DNA of 5,638 bases from Solirubrobacteraceae bacterium. Lineage in GTDB: Bacteria > Actinomycetota > Thermoleophilia > Solirubrobacterales > Solirubrobacteraceae. Position 1 is the first letter of the stretch. Each line of letters starts with the position of its first letter. The stretch spans positions 1 to 5,638 of the forward strand of contig JAICUS010000407.1 of NCBI GenBank assembly GCA_025935735.1, read 5' to 3'. Positions 1 through 4,465 of the stretch are shown here, in pieces. The translations under genes and the position numbers were made by a program. The notes beneath the pieces were generated by a model. The model was not told where the DNA came from and ran no database searches. It was given only the letters and a program-made list of their open reading frames with translations.

Positions 1-824
1 ATCACCAGGCGCCGGCCGTCGTCCATCGCGGCGAACACGCCGCCCGCCACGGGCTGCAGCCGGTGGATCGTCCCGTCAAGCCCCGCGAGTCCCCACCAGA
101 CCTCGTCGCTCACGGGCCGGTAGAGCCGGCCGTCCAGCTGGCGCACGTCCGTTCCCAGCAGCTCCAGCGGCAACGCGTAGGTCGACGGCCGCGGGACGCC
201 GTCCGGTCCCATCAGCCACGCCTTGTCGTCGCACAGCACCCAGAGGCCCCGGTCGTCGTCGACCAGCTCCGGCAGGCAATCGTCCGGCCCCAGCACGATC
301 CCGGCCGGGTCCAGACCGGCCGGCGTCACGCGCCGCAGCTGGAGCTGCCCCGAGGTGTCGAGGGCGGCGAAGTGCGTCCCATTGGCGGCGACCGGGGCGG
401 TCATGCGCGGGATCTGCCCCTGGCTGTCCGAAACCAGGCTCGCGACCGTCGTCTGCGTGCCGTCCGGCGCCGTCGTGATCAGGTCGGTCGAGGGCGGGCC
501 GCCCGCGGGAAGCCGGAGGGCCGTCACCCACCGGCGGCCGTCCACGTCGACCGTGGCGTCGTCGAACGCCACCGCGTCCGACGCCGGCGGCGCGACGGGG
601 CTGAAACTGCGCCCCGCGTCCGCGGACAGCAGGAACCGGTCCGCCCCGGCCGAGGACACCACCAGCGCGAGCTGGTAGTCGCCGGCCACCGAGAACGCCG
701 AGTAGGACTCGCCCGGCGCGAGCGGGAGGTTGACCTCGCGCACGTCCGCGGATGCCACCGCCGGCACCGCGCACATGACCGGCACGAGCACGAGAAGTGC
801 TTTGACCAGCGTGGATCCCCCCAT
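1..824 (-). CDS. Secreted beta-propeller-like protein, C-terminus beyond window
   Basis: The frame is open from an ATG at 824 down to the window edge, giving 274 residues with no stop, so only the N-terminal part is present. Residues 1-26 form a clear Sec signal peptide: a Lys at 8, a hydrophobic core (ALLVLVPVMCAVPAV) and an ASA cleavage site before Asp27. The mature part is rich in short beta-strand patterns. One Asp-box (SADAGRSF, residues 67-74) is visible, as found on blades of sialidase/BNR-type propellers. Other segments repeat a 'value, D/N-G turn, strand' rhythm (VDVDGRRWV, AANGTHFAALD, DDRGLWVLCDD). Two Cys, at 183 and 198, could form a disulfide. Third codon positions are nearly all G/C, which separates it from the antisense frames. 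It lies 68 bases downstream of dodecin on the same strand and may be its own unit. There is no clear Shine-Dalgarno before the ATG. The exact family and ligand are not recognisable. Confidence 0.8.
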   Translation of the reverse strand, partial: MGGSTLVKALLVLVPVMCAVPAVASADVREVNLPLAPGESYSAFSVAGDYQLALVVSSAGADRFLLSADAGRSFSPVAPPASDAVAFDDATVDVDGRRWVTALRLPAGGPPSTDLITTAPDGTQTTVASLVSDSQGQIPRMTAPVAANGTHFAALDTSGQLQLRRVTPAGLDPAGIVLGPDDCLPELVDDDRGLWVLCDDKAWLMGPDGVPRPSTYALPLELLGTDVRQLDGRLYRPVSDEVWWGLAGLDGTIHRLQPVAGGVFAAMDDGRRLV

Positions 825-892
825 CGGCGGGCGATCGTAGCGACGGCCCGAGCCGCGCAGTATCGGCCGTTCGGCCAGGGCGCACCGCCGGC

Positions 893-1102
893 TCAGTCCT
901 CCAGCCGGAACCCGATCTTCATCGTGACCTGGTAGTGGGCCGGTCGGCCGTCCGCGATCTGGCCGCGCACGCCCGCCACCTCGAACCAGTCGAGGTTGCG
1001 CAGCGTCCTGGACGCCTTCGCGATCGCGATGTCGATCGCGGCTTGCACGCTGTCCGGCGACGTGCCGGTGATCTCGACGGTCTTGTAGACGTGGTCGCTC
1101 AT
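893..1102 (-). CDS. Dodecin, flavin-binding dodecameric protein
   Basis: This 69-residue protein matches the dodecin family along its full length: the N-terminal strand HVYKTVEITG, the helix TSPDSVQAAIDIAIAKAS, then TLRNLDWFEV, a central strand with RGQI, and the C-terminal HYQVTMKIGFRLED. Trp39 in the NLDWFEV motif corresponds to the residue that stacks on the isoalloxazine ring in characterised dodecins. Gln58 (HYQV) fits the position that contacts flavin at the three-fold axis. Dodecins form hollow 12-mers that store or buffer FMN, riboflavin or CoA-type ligands in the cytoplasm; the ligand here cannot be told from sequence. The ATG overlaps the stop of the preceding remnant frame (ATGA) and there is no good Shine-Dalgarno, so translation is probably coupled to upstream translation. 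It is the last gene of the minus-strand operon. Confidence 0.95.
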   Translation of the reverse strand: MSDHVYKTVEITGTSPDSVQAAIDIAIAKASRTLRNLDWFEVAGVRGQIADGRPAHYQVTMKIGFRLED

Positions 1103-1299
1103 GACGGGCGGTGATACCAGGGCTCGCGTGGATCGCCTCCTCGAGCGCGACAGATCCCGGCAGCTGCTTGCGCACGTGGTACGCCGGCGTGGTGGACGAG
1201 GAACGAGTTGACCTCGGCGCCCCACTCGCCGGGATGCCATTCGGGGTGCCGCGCCGCCCAGCACCAGATGCCGTCGGCGATCGGCTGCGGCCCGCTCAC
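1099..1299 (-). pseudogene. Frame-broken remnant of an MBL-type gene (66-residue frame)
   Basis: A GTG at 1299 overlaps the stop of the GroES-like gene (GTGA), and the frame ends at a TGA overlapping the dodecin ATG, giving 66 residues. Residues 1-39 look like the start of an MBL-fold hydrolase, with IADGIWCWAARHPEWHPG followed by EWGAEVNSFLVHH; only 2 of 39 codons end in A/T. From codon 40 on, 14 of 27 codons end in A/T and the peptide looks unnatural. The frame one base further on instead reads YHVRKQLPGSVALEEAIHAS, with 2 of its first 20 codons ending in A/T. This indicates a frame change around 1175-1190 and loss of the whole metal-binding core, since family members normally have 200 or more residues. 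The short frame may still be translated and would pass ribosomes on to dodecin. Identity as MBL rests on the N-terminal motif only; a genuine small protein is the alternative. Confidence 0.6.
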
Positions 1300-1616
1300 G
1301 CCGCGGCGATCTCGGCCTCGGTCTCCAGCACGCCCAGCAGCTCGCCGACGCGGCAGACCAGCAGGCGCTCCTCGTCGACGTCCACCCAGGCGCCCGCGGA
1401 CGCCGGGAAGACGACGTGGTCGCCGGGCTTGACCGGCATGCTGATCCCGGCGCCCTCCCACCAGTCCAGCCCGGGGCCGACCGCGAGCACGATCCCGTGC
1501 TGGGGCGGCGGCTCGTGCGTCCCGGCGGGGACGAGCAGGCCGGACTGCCGGATGCGGTCCGGCTCGAGCTCCTTGACGACGACGCGGTCGAAGAGGGGAC
1601 GGAGGATGTGGCGCAT
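1296..1616 (-). CDS. groES: GroES-like co-chaperonin (Cpn10 family)
   Basis: The 106-residue protein follows the Cpn10 pattern: LRPLFDRVVVKELE at 5-18, a mobile-loop region ending in the hydrophobic SGLLVP (25-30) that would contact a chaperonin ring, then GIVLAVGPG, VKPGDHVVFP, and the closing strand of the barrel RLLVCRVGELLGVLE. Cpn10 heptamers cap GroEL and aid folding in the cytoplasm. Compared with housekeeping GroES, the stretch after AVGPG carries an unusual LDWWEGAGI segment, and the usual 'FGKYAGTE' region reads FPASAGAW. No groEL is adjacent. It is therefore more likely a specialised paralog than the main groES, but this cannot be settled from the window. The ATG at 1616 has a good Shine-Dalgarno (AAGGTGG) about 10 bases upstream. 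The end overlaps the next frame by 4 bases. Confidence 0.85.
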   Translation of the reverse strand: MRHILRPLFDRVVVKELEPDRIRQSGLLVPAGTHEPPPQHGIVLAVGPGLDWWEGAGISMPVKPGDHVVFPASAGAWVDVDEERLLVCRVGELLGVLETEAEIAAA

Positions 1617-1626
1617 GTCTGCGGCC

Positions 1627-1633
1627 CCACCTT
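1627..1633 (-). promoter_or_regulatory. Shine-Dalgarno AAGGTGG of the GroES-like gene
   Basis: AAGGTGG on the minus strand ends 10 bases before the ATG at 1616 and overlaps the TAA stop of the decarboxylase-like gene. It is the clearest ribosome binding site in the minus-strand operon, where the other internal starts depend on start/stop overlaps. It suggests the co-chaperonin is independently initiated. Confidence 0.6.
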
Positions 1634-2120
1634 AGGGCGCGGGCATGGTGAGATCGAGCCGGTCCCCGGCCAGCGCGAGCCGCGTCCCGCGATCGAATCG
1701 GCCGTCCAGGGTCACGAGCGCGGGCGCCGCCCGCATCCGCCCGCGGCCGAGGGCGAGGCGGCGGCGGCCGTCCAGCTCGCCGATCGTCGGCGCCAGCAGC
1801 GGCAGCGGCAGGAAGCCGTCGCGCCGGCGGATGCGCGCGTCCACCAGCAGCTCGCCGTCGCGGCGCGCGACGAAGCGCCCGCGCGACACCTCGAACTCGG
1901 CGAGCTCCTTCGGCAGGTTCCAGATCTCCCGGCCGCCGGCCAGCGAGCGCTCGTCGTCGACGTAGATGTGCGAGACGACGAGCCCGGGGCGGAACACGAT
2001 CAGCTCGTGGTAGGCCAGCGTCGCGCCGGTGTAGGTGGCCAGGAACAGCCCGCTGGTCGCGCCGCGCGGGATGATCAGCACCTCGCCGTGCAGGCGCCAG
2101 GGAGCGGGCGGGTGGGTCAT
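1632..2120 (-). CDS. Acetoacetate decarboxylase-like protein
   Basis: The 162-residue protein begins at an ATG overlapping the stop of the membrane-protein gene (ATGA). It carries the core of the acetoacetate decarboxylase fold: a strand with TGATLAYHELIVF (31-43), then SHIYVDDERSLAGGREIW (50-67) and NLPKELAEFEV. In the characterised Clostridium enzyme the Schiff-base lysine sits in a YPKKL motif, where the second Lys lowers the pKa of the first. Here the first Lys is kept (Lys71) but the second is Glu72. Glu39 may match the conserved active-site Glu. The protein is much shorter than the roughly 245-residue enzyme, as in many family members of unknown reaction. The fold assignment is good; decarboxylation of acetoacetate is doubtful, and a related lyase, hydratase or binding role is possible. 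It is second in the operon, 15 bases ahead of the GroES-like gene. Confidence 0.8.
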   Translation of the reverse strand: MTHPPAPWRLHGEVLIIPRGATSGLFLATYTGATLAYHELIVFRPGLVVSHIYVDDERSLAGGREIWNLPKELAEFEVSRGRFVARRDGELLVDARIRRRDGFLPLPLLAPTIGELDGRRRLALGRGRMRAAPALVTLDGRFDRGTRLALAGDRLDLTMPAP

Positions 2121-2881
2121 CGCCGCCGGCGGGCGGCCTCTGAGATCAGCAGCGCGAGGGCCGGCGGCACGGTGGCGGGCAGCGTATTGAAGTGGAAGAA
2201 CAGCAGGTCCCACAGGCCGGACAGCACGAACGTCAGCACCGCCACCGGCCACTGGCGCCGGCATTCCGCGGCCAGCACGCCGCCGAGCACTCCGGCCACG
2301 AACACGTCGCCGTAGCCCAGGCTCGCGTAGTGGATGTCGACGTACTGCAGCTGCGGCGCGCCCGGCAGCGGCACCGCGGCGTTGAGCACGGCGTTGGGCG
2401 CCTGCAGCTGGTTGCCGAACACGAGGATCGAGTCGACGATCGCCATCGCCACGATCCCGGCCTTCAGCCACAGCAGCGGCACGCCGCCGGCCAGCAGCCG
2501 CCCGACCGTCACGGCGCTCAGCGCGGTCAGCACCGCGGCCGCGCTGTCGCCCGCCAGTCCGCCGACGTCGAGGCTGGCCAGGATCAGCAGCGCGAGCGCG
2601 AGCAGCGCGTACCACGGGCGCGCGCCGTGCATCGCCCAGCCGAGCGCCAGCGCCGCGCCCGGCGGGACCAGCACCAGCGCGATCCAGGTGAGCCCGTCCG
2701 CCACCTGCGGGATGAGCGCGATCGCGCCCACCACGACGGCGATCGACAGCGGCAGGATGAGCGCCCACGCGCGCCCCTTCAGGCGCTCCAGCCACGGCGG
2801 GATCCCCGCGGCGGGGAGCGCGACGAGCGACGCCTGGGCGCCGATCAGCACGCCGTCGGCCACGAGGAACGGGGTGTTCAC
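2117..2881 (-). CDS. Candidate presenilin/SPP-like GxGD intramembrane aspartyl protease
   Basis: A 254-residue very hydrophobic protein with about nine membrane segments (roughly 3-22, 38-58, 63-83, 89-104, 112-131, 134-156, 187-206, 211-229, 235-248). Helix 6 contains Asp150 in AIVDSILVFG, comparable to the YDIFWVFG motif of signal peptide peptidase. Helix 7 starts with ASLGYGDVFVAGVLGG (Asp192 in a GxGD motif), comparable to the LGLGDVVIPG motif. Helix 9 contains Pro240-Ala-Leu, the PAL motif. The spacings (42 residues Asp to Asp, 48 to PAL) are close to human SPP (Asp219, Asp265, PAL near 317). Such enzymes cleave transmembrane segments of substrate proteins. The canonical Tyr before the first Asp is Val here. 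GTG at 2881 is chosen because upstream in-frame sequence is soluble and runs across the divergent gene; a GTG eleven codons in is possible. It heads the operon. Family membership is inferred from motifs, not from a search. Confidence 0.72.
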   Translation of the reverse strand: MNTPFLVADGVLIGAQASLVALPAAGIPPWLERLKGRAWALILPLSIAVVVGAIALIPQVADGLTWIALVLVPPGAALALGWAMHGARPWYALLALALLILASLDVGGLAGDSAAAVLTALSAVTVGRLLAGGVPLLWLKAGIVAMAIVDSILVFGNQLQAPNAVLNAAVPLPGAPQLQYVDIHYASLGYGDVFVAGVLGGVLAAECRRQWPVAVLTFVLSGLWDLLFFHFNTLPATVPPALALLISEAARRRR

Positions 2882-2908
2882 GAGCCAACCGTGACAGGAT
2901 CGGGCCCG
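2882..2908. promoter_or_regulatory. 27-base divergent intergenic region
   Basis: Only 27 bases separate the GTG of the SPP-like gene from the ATG of the MBL hydrolase on the other strand. At least one promoter must therefore lie inside the opposite coding sequence, or the promoters overlap. No convincing -10 or -35 element is visible. The plus-strand part contains the Shine-Dalgarno of the hydrolase. Confidence 0.4.
2896..2899 (+). promoter_or_regulatory. Shine-Dalgarno AGGA of the MBL hydrolase, deciding its start
   Basis: AGGA lies 9 bases before the ATG at 2909. It favours that ATG over the in-frame GTG at 2891, which has no ribosome binding site and only 9 bases between it and the divergent start codon. 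Confidence 0.5.
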
Positions 2909-3706
2909 ATGCTCGGAGTCTGCGTCACCTGCGGCGTCCAGTTCGGCGGCCCGGCGGAGCGCTGCCCCGTCTGCGAGGACCCGCGCCAGTACGTCCCGGT
3001 GAGCGGCCAGCAGTGGACGACGCTCGAGGACCTCCGGCGCGAGCACCGCAACGTCCTGCGCGACGAGGCGGGCTTCACCGGGATCGGCACCGAGCCGAGG
3101 TTCGCCATCGGCCAGCGCGCGCTGCTGGTGCCCTGGGGCGGGTCGAACCTGCTCTGGGACTGCGTCACGCTGCTCGACGACGACACGGTCGCGGCGGTCG
3201 AGGCGCGCGGCGGCCTGCGGGCGATCGCCATCTCACACCCGCACTACTACTCGGCCATGGTCGAGTGGGCGCACCGCTTCGGCTGCCCGGTGCTGCTGCA
3301 CGAGGCCGACCGCGAGTGGATCATGCGCCCGGACGACGCGATCGAGCTGTGGAGCGGCGAGACCCGCGAGCTGGGCGACGGGCTGACGCTCGTGCGCTGC
3401 GGCGGCCACTTCGCCGGCGGCACGGTGCTGCACAGCGCCGACGGGACGCTGCTGTCCGGCGACATCGTGCAGGTCATCCCGGACCGCTCGCACGTCTCGT
3501 TCATGTACTCCTATCCGAACCTGATCCCGCTGCCCGAGGCGGAGATCCGGGGCATCCTGGCCGCGCTGGAGCCGTTCGCGTACGAGCGGATCCTGGGCGC
3601 GTGGTGGGACACGGTGATCCCGACTGACGGGCGGGCGATCGTGGAGCGGTCCGCACAGCGCTACATAAGCGCGATCAATGGAGAAATGCCGGCGAGAACG
3701 GGGTAA
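2909..3706 (+). CDS. MBL-fold metallo-hydrolase with N-terminal zinc ribbon
   Basis: The 265-residue cytoplasmic protein opens with a rubredoxin-like metal ribbon, CVTC (5-8) and CPVC (19-22). A metallo-beta-lactamase fold follows: strands ALLVPWGGSNLLWDCV, then AISHPHYYSAMVEW with His110 and His112, GGHFAGGTVLH with His167, and LLSGDIVQVIPD with Asp185. The classical HxHxDH is reduced to HPHYYS, so the Asp-His that bind the second zinc are missing. A single or altered metal site is likely. The highly conserved tail HVSFMYSYPNLIPLP and LGAWWDTVIP is typical of a widespread actinobacterial subgroup of unknown substrate. There is no signal peptide. It is the first plus-strand gene, divergent from the SPP-like operon and 10 bases upstream of the next gene. 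The fold is secure; the reaction (thioester, lactone or phosphodiester hydrolysis) is unknown. Confidence 0.88.
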   Translation: MLGVCVTCGVQFGGPAERCPVCEDPRQYVPVSGQQWTTLEDLRREHRNVLRDEAGFTGIGTEPRFAIGQRALLVPWGGSNLLWDCVTLLDDDTVAAVEARGGLRAIAISHPHYYSAMVEWAHRFGCPVLLHEADREWIMRPDDAIELWSGETRELGDGLTLVRCGGHFAGGTVLHSADGTLLSGDIVQVIPDRSHVSFMYSYPNLIPLPEAEIRGILAALEPFAYERILGAWWDTVIPTDGRAIVERSAQRYISAINGEMPARTG

Positions 3707-3716
3707 CAGAACGGAC

Positions 3717-4070
3717 ATGGCCGTATTGGAGCTCGTGCACTCGCGCCCCGACTGGATGGGCGCCCTGACCGTCGCACTGACCCGCCCGCCGGGCATCCCG
3801 GAGCGCCGCGCGGGTGACGACCCCTGGCAGGAGGGCAACGCCGCCGGCATGGCCGAGCGCCCGCGCCGCATCTCCGACGACCTCGCGTGGCTGCGTCAGG
3901 CCTACGACGAGCCCGAGGAGCACGGGCTCCGAGGCCTCGAGAACACCGCCGCGGTCGCCGCCTGGCACACCTCGGCGGAGTCGAAGGACCGCCTCTGCCG
4001 GCTGCGCGATCGCGGCGTGCTGGAGGCCGCCGGCTTTCTGCTGCATGAGGAGGAGAGGGTCCCGGTCTAG
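3717..4070 (+). CDS. Hypothetical protein, 117 residues
   Basis: I do not recognise this protein. The frame is clearly coding: nearly all codons end in G/C, and it fits exactly between its neighbours. It is soluble, charged and mostly helical, with Trp-containing segments (SRPDWMGALTVALTRPPG, DDLAWLRQAYDEPEEHG) and a C-terminal stretch SAESKDRLCRLRDRGVLEAAGF, ending in acidic HEEE. It has no signal peptide or membrane segment and a single Cys. The ATG at 3717 is preferred because it starts just past the MBL hydrolase stop (10 bases). An in-frame ATG at 3678 would overlap that gene by 29 bases and lacks a ribosome site. The upstream ribosome site is weak in either case. It is probably co-transcribed with the hydrolase; the csoR operator begins 2 bases after its stop. 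Confidence 0.75.
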   Translation: MAVLELVHSRPDWMGALTVALTRPPGIPERRAGDDPWQEGNAAGMAERPRRISDDLAWLRQAYDEPEEHGLRGLENTAAVAAWHTSAESKDRLCRLRDRGVLEAAGFLLHEEERVPV

Positions 4071-4071
4071 A

Positions 4072-4086
4072 TACCCCTCCGGGGTA
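4072..4086. promoter_or_regulatory. Probable CsoR operator (TACCCC-TCC-GGGGTA)
   Basis: A perfect 6-base inverted repeat with a 3-base spacer lies 18 bases before the csoR start. The G/C-rich dyad with outer TA is the style of operator bound by CsoR tetramers in other bacteria (TACCC...GGGTA). It sits just upstream of the -10-like hexamer, so bound apo-repressor would block RNA polymerase and copper would release it. This indicates autoregulation. Confidence 0.75.
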
Positions 4087-4091
4087 CGTGC

Positions 4092-4097
4092 TAGCCT
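4092..4097 (+). promoter_or_regulatory. -10 element TAGCCT of csoR, leaderless start likely
   Basis: TAGCCT fits the actinobacterial TAnnnT pattern. Seven bases separate it from the GTG at 4105, the usual distance to the first transcribed base, so the mRNA would begin at or next to the start codon. No -35 of TTGACA type is visible. Confidence 0.5.
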
Positions 4098-4104
4098 GAC
4101 GTCC

Positions 4105-4392
4105 GTGCCGGAACGCGGCTACAGCGCGACAAAGGACCAGCTGCAGAACCGCCTCGCCCGGGTCGAGGGCCAGGTCCGCGGCGTCGCGCGCATGGTCGAG
4201 GAGGACCGCTACTGCATCGACGTGCTGACCCAGATCAGCGCGATCCAGGCGGCGCTCGACAAGGTCGCGCTCGGGCTGCTCGACGACCACGCGCGCCACT
4301 GCCTGCTCGGCGAGGGCGAGGGCCCCGGCGAGCCCGCCGCCCAGGCCGACGAGCTGATGGGCGCCGTCGGCCGGCTGCTGCGCCGCGGCTAA
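4105..4392 (+). CDS. csoR: CsoR-family copper-sensing transcriptional repressor
   Basis: The 95-residue all-helical protein has the full CsoR signature: LQNRLARVEGQVRGVARMVE (13-32), DRYCIDVLTQISAIQAALDKV, then LLDDHARHCLLG. The copper ligands of the Mycobacterium tuberculosis protein (Cys36, His61, Cys65) have exact counterparts in Cys37, His62 and Cys66 with identical spacing. This C-H-C set separates it from the Ni (RcnR), formaldehyde (FrmR) and persulfide (CstR) branches. The apo-tetramer binds a GC-rich dyad, and Cu(I) binding releases it. GTG at 4105 is chosen because homology starts just after it and a promoter/operator lies immediately upstream. The acidic GEGEGPGEP linker before the last helix is slightly unusual. 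No copper pump, chaperone or oxidase gene follows; the next gene is convergent. Its targets besides itself lie elsewhere or are absent. Confidence 0.93.
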   Translation: MPERGYSATKDQLQNRLARVEGQVRGVARMVEEDRYCIDVLTQISAIQAALDKVALGLLDDHARHCLLGEGEGPGEPAAQADELMGAVGRLLRRG

Positions 4393-4412
4393 GAGATCGC
4401 TCGGGGGCCCCA

Positions 4413-4465
4413 CCCTAACGGCGACGTGTCGCAGGGCCGACCGGTAGGCGCTCCCGCCGTTAGGG
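4413..4465. terminator. 11-bp inverted repeat between convergent genes, possible bidirectional terminator
   Basis: CCCTAACGGCG at 4413-4423 is perfectly repeated in inverse at 4455-4465, with a 31-base loop. It lies between the csoR stop at 4392 and the protease stop codon; the right arm includes that TAA stop. Position and symmetry suit a terminator for both strands. There is no T-run on either side, and the loop is long, so a protein-binding site is an alternative. Confidence 0.5.

Noticed and set aside
865..876. GGCCGTTCGGCC palindrome after dodecin as a terminator
   Set aside because: The stem is only about 4 bases with no T-run, easily found by chance at this GC content.
63..935. Long plus-strand frame opposite the secreted propeller-like gene and the dodecin end
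   Set aside because: It is Arg/His/Val-rich antisense sequence typical of high-GC shadows; the minus strand carries a signal peptide and dodecin.
1416..2315. A 299-residue plus-strand frame
   Set aside because: It is antisense to the GroES-like and decarboxylase-like genes, with composition typical of a shadow frame.
2117..2881. Type IV prepilin peptidase as the identity of the GxGD protein
   Set aside because: Prepilin peptidases have GxGDxK with a Lys after the Asp and a different first Asp motif; here GYGDVFVAG, VDSILVFG and the PAL motif fit SPP better.
2192..3706. A 504-residue plus-strand frame spanning both the membrane-protein region and the MBL hydrolase
   Set aside because: Its first 230 or so codons are antisense to the SPP-like gene and give a low-complexity Arg/His/Gln-rich peptide; only the part from 2909 on is a real protein.
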